DNA from: JBGTLU01 sp041743935
GTDB taxonomy: Bacteria; Bacteroidota; Bacteroidia; Sphingobacteriales; Sphingobacteriaceae
Assembly (NCBI GenBank): GCA_041743935.1
Contig: JBGTLU010000027.1
Location: forward strand, 1-15,635
DNA: 15,635 nucleotides
Direction of reading: 5' to 3'
Within the stretch, counting starts at the first letter, position 1. Each line of letters opens with the position of its first letter. Position numbers and translations under genes: made by a program. Under the pieces are notes generated by a model. The model worked only from the letters and a program-made list of their open reading frames with translations. It had not been told where the DNA came from and did not search any database. Of this stretch, positions 8,451 through 15,635 are shown piece by piece.

Positions 8451-8840
8451 ATGAAAAAATATCTTATTCTTTTTTTGTTTTTGATTCCGGTATTTACATC
8501 GGCACAAGTGGGCAAAGTAGAAATTATACAAGACCCTAAAATAGACCAGTTGGTAGAAAAACGCATTGCCGTAAGTAAGACACAAACTACTATTAGAGGC
8601 TACCGAATACAAGTTTTCCAAGGCGAACAACGTACCGAAGCATATAATAGACAGGCCTTAATAAATACTCAGTATAAAGAATTGCCAACCTATGTAACCT
8701 ATCAAGCACCCGACTTTAGATTACGTGTTGGCGATTTCAAAACTCTAAAAGAAGCGCAACGTTACCAACAAGCTATGTTAAAACTATTTGACAGTGCATT
8801 TATAGTGGAAGAAAATATAAATCCGGTTAAACTACCCTAA
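8451..8840 (+). CDS. Small exported SPOR-domain protein
   Basis: The 129-residue product has a signal peptide at residues 1-18 (MKKYLILFLFLIPVFTSA) with Gln19 as the likely mature N-terminus. A linker follows, then a single SPOR-like domain at about 48-122. The pattern is GYRIQVFQGE for the first strand, a helix with NRQALINTQY, then FRLRVGDFKTLKEAQRYQQ, where V-G-(D/P)-F is the characteristic second half. SPOR domains in other bacteria bind glycan strands stripped of stem peptides, often at the division site. Periplasmic peptidoglycan binding is therefore inferred. There is no transmembrane anchor or lipobox Cys. The start is 10 bp after the secA stop, and ATG 8451 is chosen because it begins the signal peptide; the same frame is open further upstream only as overlap with the secA end. 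The stop shares a base with the next gene's ATG. No enzymatic domain is present. Confidence 0.82.
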   Translation: MKKYLILFLFLIPVFTSAQVGKVEIIQDPKIDQLVEKRIAVSKTQTTIRGYRIQVFQGEQRTEAYNRQALINTQYKELPTYVTYQAPDFRLRVGDFKTLKEAQRYQQAMLKLFDSAFIVEENINPVKLP

Positions 8841-10027
8841 TGATGCTCAAAAATAAAATCAAAGAATTAGCTTCAAAATACCATGGTTACGCAACAGAAG
8901 TTCGTAGGCACATACACGCAAACCCCGAACTTTCTTTTCAAGAATTTGAAACCAGCAAATTTGTAGCTTCTCAATTAGATGCTTTAAGTGTACCCTATGA
9001 AATAAAAGCAAACACAGGTTTAGTTGCGTTAATATCTGGCAAAAAGTCTTCAGATAAGGTAATAGCACTTCGTGCAGATATGGATGCATTACCCATTTTA
9101 GAAGCAAACGATGTCTCGTATAAATCCACCAAAGAAGGCATTATGCATGCATGCGGACACGATGCACATACTGCATCTTTACTAACCGCTGCAAAAATTT
9201 TAACCGAATTAAAAGATGAATTTTCCGGAACTGTAAAATTAATTTTTCAGCCTGCCGAAGAAAAACTACCGGGTGGAGCTAGTATCATGATAAAAGAAGG
9301 CGTTTTAGAAAATCCTACTCCAAAAGGCATAATTGGCCAGCATGTAATGCCTCTTATAGAAGCCGGAAAAGTAGGCTTCCGCTCCGGAAAATACATGGCA
9401 AGCACCGATGAGATTTACCTGACTGTAAAAGGAAAAGGCGGACATGGTGCCATGCCTCAATTCAATACAGACCCAGTAATAATTACTGCTCACATCCTAG
9501 TAGCTTTACAGCAAATTGTTAGTCGTCATGCCGACCCTAAAACCCCTTCTGTGTTATCCTTTGGTAAAGTAATTGCCAATGGTGCCACCAATGTAATACC
9601 CAATGAAGTTAAATTGGAGGGTACATTTAGAACCATGGACGAAGACTGGAGAGCGGAAGCACACCGAAGAATAGAGAAAATGATTCACGGAATAGCAGAA
9701 AGCATGGGTGGAAGTTGTGAGTTAGACATACGAAGAGGATATCCGTTTTTGATTAATGAAGAAAAAATTACCGCTGCTGCTCGCGCAGCTGCCGAAGAAT
9801 ATTTAGGTAAAGAGAATGTAGTGGATTTAGATATTTGGATGGCAGCAGAGGATTTTGCTTATTACTCGCAAACTACCGATGCTTGTTTTTATCGTTTAGG
9901 TACTCGCAATGAAGCCAAAGGAATAACTTCCTCTGTACATACTCCTACATTTGATATTGATGAAAGTGCCTTGCAAATTGGAGCCGGTTTAATGACTTAC
10001 ATTGCCTTAAAACAATTAGGTAATTAA
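8840..10027 (+). CDS. M20 family amidohydrolase (N-acyl-amino-acid or hippurate hydrolase type)
   Basis: This 395-residue cytoplasmic metalloenzyme belongs to the M20D amidohydrolase group, whose members split N-acyl or N-acetyl groups from amino acids, hippurate or indole-acetyl-amino acids. No signal peptide is present. Expected metal ligands and catalytic residues are visible: Cys105, His107 and His110 in HACGHDAH, Glu140-Glu141 in PAEEKLPGG, His168 in GQHVMP, and His367 in SVHTPTFD. The dimerisation lid domain occupies the middle, about 185-295, beginning near LTVKGKGGHGAMP. The length is normal for the family. The ATG at 8840 overlaps the stop of the SPOR gene (TAATG), which suggests translational coupling; a second ATG at 8843 is equally possible. 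The exact substrate cannot be told from sequence. The gene looks co-transcribed with secA and the SPOR gene. Confidence 0.93.
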   Translation: MMLKNKIKELASKYHGYATEVRRHIHANPELSFQEFETSKFVASQLDALSVPYEIKANTGLVALISGKKSSDKVIALRADMDALPILEANDVSYKSTKEGIMHACGHDAHTASLLTAAKILTELKDEFSGTVKLIFQPAEEKLPGGASIMIKEGVLENPTPKGIIGQHVMPLIEAGKVGFRSGKYMASTDEIYLTVKGKGGHGAMPQFNTDPVIITAHILVALQQIVSRHADPKTPSVLSFGKVIANGATNVIPNEVKLEGTFRTMDEDWRAEAHRRIEKMIHGIAESMGGSCELDIRRGYPFLINEEKITAAARAAAEEYLGKENVVDLDIWMAAEDFAYYSQTTDACFYRLGTRNEAKGITSSVHTPTFDIDESALQIGAGLMTYIALKQLGN

Positions 10028-10056
10028 GGGTAAACTTTCGCTAAGTCTATTTACCC
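10028..10056. repeat. Weak inverted repeat at a convergent gene junction
   Basis: GGGTAAA (10028-10034) and TTTACCC (10050-10056) form 7-bp arms with a 15-base loop, spanning the 19-bp gap between the amidohydrolase stop and the stop of the convergent gene. One arm lies in the last codons of the minus-strand gene. There is no T-run on either side, so terminator function is doubtful. Confidence 0.3.
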
Positions 10057-10388
10057 AATTCATCCCAATACTCCACGGCTCTTCTGAAATGAGGTATTAC
10101 GATAGAGCCACCTACTAAGTTGGCAATAGCAAAAATTTCAAAAACTTCTTCCTTGGTAACCCCCTCATCTTTGCATTTTCCTACGTGGTATTTAATGCAA
10201 TCGTCGCAACGCAAAACCATAGAGGCTACTAGGCCCAACATTTCTTTGGTTTTTACATCCAGCGCCCCTTTCTGATAGGTAGTAGTATCTAGCGCAAAAA
10301 AACGCTTAATGTTTAAATTATCTTCCTCTAAAATGCGCGCATTCATTTTGCTGCGGTAGGCATTAAACTCTTCTACTAATTTGCTCAT
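10047..10388 (-). CDS. Carboxymuconolactone decarboxylase-like (AhpD-type) CxxC protein
   Basis: This 113-residue all-helical protein belongs to the carboxymuconolactone decarboxylase/AhpD superfamily. It has the redox-type signature RCDDCIKYH with Cys61, Cys64 and His68, preceded by KTKEMLGLVASMVL and followed by a helix with GVTKEEVFEIFAIANLVGG. In AhpD the two cysteines act as a thiol pair that supports peroxiredoxin recycling; true decarboxylases lack the CxxC. A small antioxidant or disulfide-reductase role is therefore the better guess, but many such proteins have no known function. There is no signal peptide, so it is likely cytoplasmic. It is monocistronic, runs toward the amidohydrolase with only 19 bp between stops, and shares its upstream region with susC. 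No full TAnnTTTG box was found ahead of it. No ahpC-like gene is nearby. Confidence 0.88.
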   Translation of the reverse strand: MSKLVEEFNAYRSKMNARILEEDNLNIKRFFALDTTTYQKGALDVKTKEMLGLVASMVLRCDDCIKYHVGKCKDEGVTKEEVFEIFAIANLVGGSIVIPHFRRAVEYWDELGK

Positions 10389-10448
10389 GTTTTATCTTTA
10401 AAAGTAATTTTTTGTAAAGATGGGTAATTAGAATAAAACTGTTGTATT

Positions 10449-10475
10449 AGGTTTCAAAATACTCGTTTCAAACCT
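10449..10475. repeat. Direct repeat within an inverted repeat upstream of susC
   Basis: GTTTCAAA occurs at 10451-10458 and again at 10465-10472, 14 bp apart. The same stretch is framed by AGGTTT (10449-10454) and AAACCT (10470-10475), a perfect 6-bp inverted repeat. It lies about 120-145 bp before the susC ATG and could be a regulator binding site. No regulator gene is in the window. Confidence 0.35.
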
Positions 10476-10496
10476 GTAAATGGTATTCGTTTTGGT

Positions 10497-10510
10497 AGAA
10501 TTTGAATTCT
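10497..10510. repeat. 14-bp palindrome upstream of susC
   Basis: AGAATT-TG-AATTCT is a perfect inverted repeat with a 2-base centre, about 40 bp upstream of the candidate susC -7 element. Size and position suit an operator or activator site, but no known regulator motif is recognised. Confidence 0.35.
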
Positions 10511-10536
10511 CAAAAAAAACCTGTCAAAAAAACTTG
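10510..10536 (+). repeat. Two tandem A-tract units upstream of susC
   Basis: TCAAAAAAAACCTG (10510-10523) is followed directly by TCAAAAAAACTTG (10524-10536), an imperfect tandem repeat of 14 and 13 bp. The two A-tracts lie just upstream of the candidate promoter and could bend DNA or help polymerase binding. Confidence 0.4.
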
Positions 10537-10548
10537 TATTATTCATGT

Positions 10549-10556
10549 TACATTTC
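10549..10556 (+). promoter_or_regulatory. Weak candidate susC promoter, -7 element
   Basis: TACATTTC matches seven of eight bases of TAnnTTTG and would give a leader of about 30 bases to the susC ATG at 10594. No convincing -33 TTG is found at the usual distance. The nearby TAGAATTTG has one base too many in the spacer. The true start of susC transcription stays open. Confidence 0.3.
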
Positions 10557-10593
10557 ATAAATTAGCTTTTTAATCTAACCAAAATTAATCAAT

Positions 10594-13500
10594 ATGAAAA
10601 AAATCTTACTTAAAACAGTGGCCATGTTGCTGTTTACTATGCAAATAGCAATGGCCCAAAACGTATCGGTATCCGGTACAGTAACGTCCAGAGATGATGG
10701 GCAACCAATACCCGGAGTATCTGTTGTCGTAAAAGGTACTACGATAGGTACGCAAACTGATGTATCCGGAAGATACAGTTTGTCAGTTCCTCAGGGCTCA
10801 ACGCTCGTTTTCAGTTTTATCACATTTGCAGTTAGAGAAGTAGTAGTTGGAAACCAAACCACCATTAATATGGTGTTGGTACCAGAACAAAGACAACTAA
10901 GCGAAGTGGTTGTAACAGCATTAGGTATTGAGAAGAACAAAAAGGATTTGGGTTATGGTGTAACCACCATAAGTTCAGAAGAGCTTATTCAAGGCAGAAC
11001 CACCAACGTGGTGAATGCTTTGGCAGGAAAAGTAGCCGGTGTGAGAATTAGTTCATCAAATGGTATGACTGGTTCGGGTTCATCTGTTTTTATTCGTGGA
11101 TTTACCACCATTACCGGTAGTAACCAACCTTTGTTTGTAGTAGATGGTATTCCAATTGACAATGGAGGTGGAGCTATGGCGCTACAAAATGGTACGTCTA
11201 ACTCCAATAGAGCTATCGACATTAATCAAGAAGACATTGAAAATGTTACGGTATTAAAAGGACCTGCAGCTGCAGCATTATATGGTTCTCGCGCAGCAAA
11301 TGGTGCCATCATTATTACCACCAAGAAAGGTAAAAGAGGAGAGAAAAGTAAAATTGAATTCTCTAACTCCACCAACATCATTCAGGTTAATCGTTTCCCA
11401 GATTGGCAAAATGAATATTCACAAGGAGTAAACGGCGCATTTAATGCAAATGCCAACCTTTCTTGGGGTCCAAAAATTACCGGACAAACGGTTACAAACT
11501 TTTTAGGTCAACAAGAAAGTTTGCAAGCATTTCCTGATAACATTAGAGGCTTGTTTAAAAACGGGTCAAATATTCAGAACAATTTAGTTTTTAATTCTAG
11601 TTCAGATAATGCAACTTATCAGTTTTCTTATGGTAACACCAGAGAAACAGGTGTGTTAGAAAATAACGAATTAAGCAGAAATAATTTCAGAATCAATACG
11701 AGTAACAAGTTAAGCAGCAAGTTACTAACAACTGCTTCTGTACAATACGTTAACCTAACCGGGCAGAAAACACAAACCGGTAATCAATTATCTAATCCTT
11801 TCTTTAGAGGTTGGTTTATTCCACCAAATATTGATTTACAAGGATTGCCATTTGAAGATGCTGCAGGAAATCAAATTTATTTTGATGGTACCGATAATCC
11901 TATCTGGACCATCAAAAATAACTTATTTGATGAGGAAATTAATCGTATTATAGGTAATGTAGCGTTAAACTACGACGCTTTACCTTGGTTAAATATCAAT
12001 TACAAAATTGGTGGAGATTTCTTCTCACAAGTAAGAAAAGGGTTTGACCAAATTGGTGCTAGAGGTGGTGCAAACGTTACCGCAGGTGGAGCAGGAGGTA
12101 TAATCGAGTCTAATGCAGATAGTAGAGACCTTTACTCTTACTTAAATGTTACCGCAAAACGAAACATTACAGATGACTTATCTTTCACTCTGACAGTTGG
12201 TAATGAGATTGCGGATAGAAGATTTGTTTTCGAACAAATTATTGGACGTCAGTTGGTAGTTAGAAGCTTCAGAAACATTTCCAATGCTGTATCATTCAGC
12301 CCTTCTAATGGTTCTAGCAGACAAACATTAATTGGTGTTTACGGTGATTTAATTTTAAACTATAAAGGTTATTTATCCTTAAACCTTACTGGAAGAAACG
12401 ATTTCTCATCTACACTTCCACAACAAAGCAGAAGTTTCTTTTATCCTTCTGTTGCAACCAGTTTTGTGTTAACAGAAGCTGTTCCGAGTATCAAAGGAAA
12501 AGGACTTAGCTATGCAAAATTAATTGCAAACTATGCGAGAGTAGGTAAAGATGCTCCTTTATATGCCACTGATACGTATTTCGGTTTAGCTGGATCTGCA
12601 GATGGTTTCGGACCTACAATTTCATTTCCATTCAACGGATTACCGGGATTCTCATTAGGTAATCAGGCTGGTAACCCAGGTATTGAGCCAGAGTTTACCG
12701 CTAGTTTTGAAGTGGGTGGTGAGTTTAGTTTCTTGAACGATCGTTTAGGATTAGATGTAAATCTGTATAAATCCAACTCTACTAACATCATATTCAACGT
12801 ACCAGTAGCTCCATCTTCTGGTAGTACTTCGCAGGTAAGAAATGCTGGTGAATTAGAAACAAAAGGACTAGAACTTTTATTGAAAGGAACTCCTTTTAAA
12901 ACTAAAAACTTTGCTTGGAATACCGCTATTAACTTTACCAAGTCTCGTACAATAGTAAAAAAATTAGCAGATGGGGTTCCAAATATCGTATTAGCTGGTT
13001 TCGTTACTCCTAACATTCGTTTAGAGCCTGGTAAACCATACGGTATATTATTTGGTACTGTTTTCCAGAGAGATGCAAACGGCAATCAGGTGCTTAATGC
13101 ACAAGGTTTACCAATACTTGACCCAATTACTCGTCAAATTGGAGATACCAATCCAGATTGGTTAATGGGTATAACCAATGACATTTCCTATAAAGGATTC
13201 AATTTATCTTTCTTGATTGATATCAGAAAAGGTGGAGATGTGTTCTCTAGAAACATTGGGGATTTACGTAGATCTGGTAGAGCCATAGAAACTGCTGAGT
13301 TTGAAAGATTTGATGCAATGGGTAACCCTACCCGCCCTTACGTTATACCAGGTGTAAACCAAATGGGGCAACCAAATACAGTAGCCATAACTGCCGAAGA
13401 ATACTGGGGTAGATTATTTGCCTTTGGTACTGGCGAATCCTATGTGTTTGATGGTTCATGGGTACGTTTACGCGAGGCATCTTTAAGCTACACGGTACCT

Positions 13501-13698
13501 AAACAATTTTTAGATAAAACTCCTTTCGGAAGATTAGATATTGGGGTAAATGGAAGAAATCTATTTTCTTACTTCCCTAATTTCCCTCATTTCGATCCGG
13601 AAACTAACGCACTTGGTGTAAGTAACGGACAAGGGTTTGAGTTTAATGGTTTGCCACAAACAAGAAATTATGGCTTTTTCATTAGAGCAACATTCTAA
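10594..13698 (+). CDS. SusC/RagA-type TonB-dependent outer-membrane transporter
   Basis: This 1034-residue protein is the channel half of a SusCD uptake complex: a TonB-dependent 22-strand barrel that imports a ligand captured with SusD. A signal peptide spans residues 1-21 (MKKILLKTVAMLLFTMQIAMA), with mature start Gln22. A carboxypeptidase-regulatory-like domain follows at about 25-95 (VSGTVTSRDDGQPIPGVSV, then TDVSGRYSLSVP). The conserved pre-plug segment LSEVVVTALGIEK starts at 102. The plug includes ALAGKVAGVRISSSNG, FIRGF and PLFVVDGIPIDN, then GPAAAALYGSRAANGAIIITTKKG, given here only to mark the plug end. The barrel ends in the terminal Phe expected for BAM-assisted insertion (RATF). 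The length is typical. No sigma/anti-sigma extension (STN domain) is seen. susD follows 42 bp downstream with no terminator between, so the two are probably one transcript. The substrate is unknown. Confidence 0.97.
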   Translation: MKKILLKTVAMLLFTMQIAMAQNVSVSGTVTSRDDGQPIPGVSVVVKGTTIGTQTDVSGRYSLSVPQGSTLVFSFITFAVREVVVGNQTTINMVLVPEQRQLSEVVVTALGIEKNKKDLGYGVTTISSEELIQGRTTNVVNALAGKVAGVRISSSNGMTGSGSSVFIRGFTTITGSNQPLFVVDGIPIDNGGGAMALQNGTSNSNRAIDINQEDIENVTVLKGPAAAALYGSRAANGAIIITTKKGKRGEKSKIEFSNSTNIIQVNRFPDWQNEYSQGVNGAFNANANLSWGPKITGQTVTNFLGQQESLQAFPDNIRGLFKNGSNIQNNLVFNSSSDNATYQFSYGNTRETGVLENNELSRNNFRINTSNKLSSKLLTTASVQYVNLTGQKTQTGNQLSNPFFRGWFIPPNIDLQGLPFEDAAGNQIYFDGTDNPIWTIKNNLFDEEINRIIGNVALNYDALPWLNINYKIGGDFFSQVRKGFDQIGARGGANVTAGGAGGIIESNADSRDLYSYLNVTAKRNITDDLSFTLTVGNEIADRRFVFEQIIGRQLVVRSFRNISNAVSFSPSNGSSRQTLIGVYGDLILNYKGYLSLNLTGRNDFSSTLPQQSRSFFYPSVATSFVLTEAVPSIKGKGLSYAKLIANYARVGKDAPLYATDTYFGLAGSADGFGPTISFPFNGLPGFSLGNQAGNPGIEPEFTASFEVGGEFSFLNDRLGLDVNLYKSNSTNIIFNVPVAPSSGSTSQVRNAGELETKGLELLLKGTPFKTKNFAWNTAINFTKSRTIVKKLADGVPNIVLAGFVTPNIRLEPGKPYGILFGTVFQRDANGNQVLNAQGLPILDPITRQIGDTNPDWLMGITNDISYKGFNLSFLIDIRKGGDVFSRNIGDLRRSGRAIETAEFERFDAMGNPTRPYVIPGVNQMGQPNTVAITAEEYWGRLFAFGTGESYVFDGSWVRLREASLSYTVPKQFLDKTPFGRLDIGVNGRNLFSYFPNFPHFDPETNALGVSNGQGFEFNGLPQTRNYGFFIRATF

Positions 13699-13740
13699 AA
13701 TTAAAGGACATAATAAATTAAAAACTTTAACAAAATAGTC

Positions 13741-15234
13741 ATGAAAAAAATAAAATATATAGCTGTAGGATTACTAGCATCTAGCATGGTGCTAAGTACC
13801 TCTTGTGAAAAATTTCTCGATCAGAATAAAGATCCGGATAGAATATTAGTTGCACCAATTGCTCAAGTACTTACTTCGGCAACAGTAAACGTTGGGTTTA
13901 CCGGAGGTAGTGATATTCATCGCTTTACCTCGCTAATTATGCAACAAAATGCGGGCAGACAAGCTGGTGTGCAAACCAGTTCGTTTGAAACGTACTTAAT
14001 ACAACCTACAGATCAAGGTAACTTATGGTCGTCCCTACATGCAGGTACTCTAGCAGATTTAGAGTTTATAATTCAAAATTCTGCAGGAAGCCCTTGGTAT
14101 ACCGGTATTGCAAGAATACTAAAAGCATATACCTATTCTTTAATTGTAGACACCTGGGGAGATGTGCCGTTTGACGAAGGATTACAATCTCCAAATAATT
14201 TTGCTCCTAAAGTGGATGATGATGCTACTATTTATCCTAAATTAATAGCATTATTAGATCAGGGAATTGCAGATTTAAATCAGGCTAGTTCTGTATTAGT
14301 TCCTGCAGCAAACGAAACCATTTACCAAGGGAATAGAGTTAGATACAGAAAATTTGCTAACACACTGAAATTACGTTTATTGTTGCAACAAAGCGAATCT
14401 AATCCGGGTGTTGCAGCTGCGCTTAATGCACATATCAATGCTGTAGGCCCTACAGGGTTTTTTGAGAGCAACGCTGATAATTTCCAAATGGCCTTTGTTA
14501 ATGCAGCAAATGCCCGTAACCCCATTCATTCTTTTGAAGTAGCAAGGTTAAATCAGTTTTTTCCTCACAAAACTTTAGTGGATTTAATGAATTCAACCAC
14601 AGATCCAAGAAGACCGTTTTACTTTACAGATTTCCCGTTTGGCTCTGGCATGTATAAGGGAGTAAATTTTGGTGCAACACCTACAGATATAAATTTCTCC
14701 AGAATGCACACCTATATCCGTGGAGCACAACTTACTGCAGCAGTTACCAATGCTGCAGGTGGTATTGTTTCTAGCGTTACAGGTCCCACTTATACTGGTG
14801 CAGCGCCACAACGTATGCTCACTTTTGCAGAATATAATTTCATGAGAGCAGAAGCTGCTTTGAGATTTGGTGCCCCTGGTCCTGCTCAAACATTTTATGC
14901 TGCGGGTATTACTGCTTCTATGTCAGATGCTGGAGTAACTTCTGGAAATATAACCGCTTATTTAGCTACACCAAGAGGTGTACTTGCTGGAACTCAAAAT
15001 GATCAACTCAGAATGATTATTGAGGAAAAATACGTCGCCAATTATGGCGTACCTGTACAACCTTGGAGCGACTGGAGAAGAACCGGATTTCCGGTTTTGG
15101 TACCAAACCCAAATGGTGTAGTTAATTTCATCCCACGTTCATTGTTTTATCCTGAAAATGAAGTGAATTCAAATCCGAACTTCAACCAAAAATCAGGGAT
15201 GAATGTTCGTGTATTTTGGGATACGAGACCGTAG
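13741..15234 (+). CDS. SusD/RagB-type nutrient-binding outer-membrane lipoprotein
   Basis: This 497-residue lipoprotein is the lid partner of the preceding SusC. The signal peptide ends in a lipobox (VLSTSC), giving lipidated Cys22 and a mature start CEKFLDQNKDPD. The helical N-terminal part shows HRFTSLIMQQNAGR and TGIARILKAYTYSLIVDTWGDVPF, the latter being the strongly conserved SusD segment. The C-terminal half includes MLTFAEYNFMRAEAALRFG and IIEEKYVANYG, again family-typical. It looks closest to the SusD_2-like subgroup (often named SusD/RagB nutrient-binding lipoprotein), common beside SusC in peptide- or unknown-substrate loci. This subgroup call is from memory of the family. In Bacteroidota the protein sits on the cell surface and closes over the SusC barrel. 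It ends 30 bp before a strong terminator, which closes the two-gene operon. Confidence 0.95.
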   Translation: MKKIKYIAVGLLASSMVLSTSCEKFLDQNKDPDRILVAPIAQVLTSATVNVGFTGGSDIHRFTSLIMQQNAGRQAGVQTSSFETYLIQPTDQGNLWSSLHAGTLADLEFIIQNSAGSPWYTGIARILKAYTYSLIVDTWGDVPFDEGLQSPNNFAPKVDDDATIYPKLIALLDQGIADLNQASSVLVPAANETIYQGNRVRYRKFANTLKLRLLLQQSESNPGVAAALNAHINAVGPTGFFESNADNFQMAFVNAANARNPIHSFEVARLNQFFPHKTLVDLMNSTTDPRRPFYFTDFPFGSGMYKGVNFGATPTDINFSRMHTYIRGAQLTAAVTNAAGGIVSSVTGPTYTGAAPQRMLTFAEYNFMRAEAALRFGAPGPAQTFYAAGITASMSDAGVTSGNITAYLATPRGVLAGTQNDQLRMIIEEKYVANYGVPVQPWSDWRRTGFPVLVPNPNGVVNFIPRSLFYPENEVNSNPNFNQKSGMNVRVFWDTRP

Positions 15235-15245
15235 TTTTTGTTTGT

Positions 15246-15262
15246 TAATTATAGTATAATTA
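15246..15262. repeat. 17-bp AT-only palindrome after susD
   Basis: TAATTATA-G-TATAATTA is a perfect inverted repeat with a single central base, between the susD stop and its terminator. It has no GC pairs apart from the centre and is probably incidental, though it could add structure at the mRNA end. Confidence 0.3.
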
Positions 15263-15263
15263 G

Positions 15264-15291
15264 AGGGTGGTAATTTCTTACCACCCTTTTT
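15264..15291 (+). terminator. Rho-independent terminator of the susCD operon
   Basis: AGGGTGGTAA (15264-15273) pairs perfectly with TTACCACCCT (15278-15287) around a TTTC loop, followed by a run of Ts ending at 15291. The convergent gene's stop codon is only one base further on, so the same hairpin may also mark the end of that transcript, though it has no T-run on that strand. Confidence 0.92.
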
Positions 15292-15292
15292 A

Positions 15293-15616
15293 TTACAGCG
15301 GCTGCCAGAATAATTTTTTAAAATCCACTACTCGATCATTTTCTACACGAATGCCTTCGTTTTCTAACAGTTGTTGCATTAAATCAGGGCTTCCGAAATG
15401 ATGTTTACCAGTTAGATAACCATTTCGGTTAACTACCCTGTGAGCCGGCACAGGAGGAATAGCAACATGGCTCGCATTCATGGCCCAACCTACCATTCTG
15501 GATGAACTTTTAGTTCCTATAGCCTCGGCAATGGCACCATAGCTGGTCACTCTGCCAAACGGTATTTGGCGCACTATTACGTAAACTTTTTCGAAAAAGG
15601 ATTGATTTATCTCCAT
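15293..15616 (-). CDS. Alkyltransferase-like (ATL) DNA-binding protein, MGMT family
   Basis: The 107-residue protein matches the DNA-binding domain of O6-alkylguanine-DNA alkyltransferase. Visible features are FGRVTSYGAIAEAIG (20-34, with Tyr26 in the base-flipping position), SRMVGWAMNAS (39-49, with Arg40 as the probable arginine finger), and PAHRVVNRNGYLTG (57-70). In true alkyltransferases the last motif is PCHRV with the acceptor cysteine; here Ala58 takes that place, so it cannot transfer alkyl groups. ATL proteins instead bind O6-alkylguanine and hand it to nucleotide excision repair. Alanine at this site is a known ATL variant alongside the more frequent tryptophan. The start at ATG 15616 (MEINQSFFEKVY) is preferred over an in-frame TTG at 15625. 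The gene converges on susCD. Its promoter is probably cut by the window edge. Confidence 0.9.
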   Translation of the reverse strand: MEINQSFFEKVYVIVRQIPFGRVTSYGAIAEAIGTKSSSRMVGWAMNASHVAIPPVPAHRVVNRNGYLTGKHHFGSPDLMQQLLENEGIRVENDRVVDFKKLFWQPL

Positions 15617-15635
15617 CAAAAACAAAAATTTAAAT

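Noticed and set aside
10513..10536. Possible CRISPR-like or tandem repeat array
   Set aside because: There are only two imperfect units with no spacers; these are simple A-tracts in a promoter region.

Overview
The window comes from a member of the Bacteroidota. The evidence is a SusC/SusD outer-membrane pair, a long Bacteroidota-type SecA, AT-rich intergenic DNA, starts without Shine-Dalgarno sequences, and several exact matches to the Bacteroidota -7 promoter element TAnnTTTG just upstream of genes. The overall protein flavour suggests Chitinophagia or Sphingobacteriia, but the genus cannot be settled from sequence alone. No mobile element, CRISPR array, rRNA or tRNA was seen, and the gene order looks like stable chromosomal backbone.

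Layout. Bases 1-148 (minus) hold the first 49 codons of ndk (nucleoside diphosphate kinase). A short divergent promoter region separates it from an exported tricorn-like protease (401-3595, plus), which ends at a strong hairpin terminator. purD (3686-4963, minus) converges on that terminator. From 5060 a plus-strand cluster begins: secA (5135-8440), a small exported SPOR-domain protein (8451-8840) and an M20 amidohydrolase (8840-10027). The spacing is 10 bp, then a 1-base TAATG overlap. A CxxC carboxymuconolactone-decarboxylase-like protein (10047-10388, minus) converges on it. A 205-bp intergenic region with several short repeats precedes susC (10594-13698) and susD (13741-15234), which end at a textbook terminator. 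The last gene (15293-15616, minus) is an alkyltransferase-like DNA repair protein.

How the genes work together. Most are independent housekeeping functions: nucleotide pools (ndk), purine synthesis (purD), protein export (secA) and alkylation-damage recognition (the alkyltransferase-like protein). SusC and SusD form a TonB-dependent uptake complex of unknown substrate, with no hydrolase or regulator beside them. The tricorn-like protease and the amidohydrolase both suit a lifestyle of digesting peptides and acylated amino acids, but nothing ties them physically to SusCD.

I found no convincing new multi-gene system. The points most worth checking are the secA-SPOR-amidohydrolase linkage, the structured region upstream of susC, a possible leaderless purD mRNA, and the Cys-to-Ala alkyltransferase-like protein. 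Several start codons were moved inward from the longest open frame; the reasons are given per gene.
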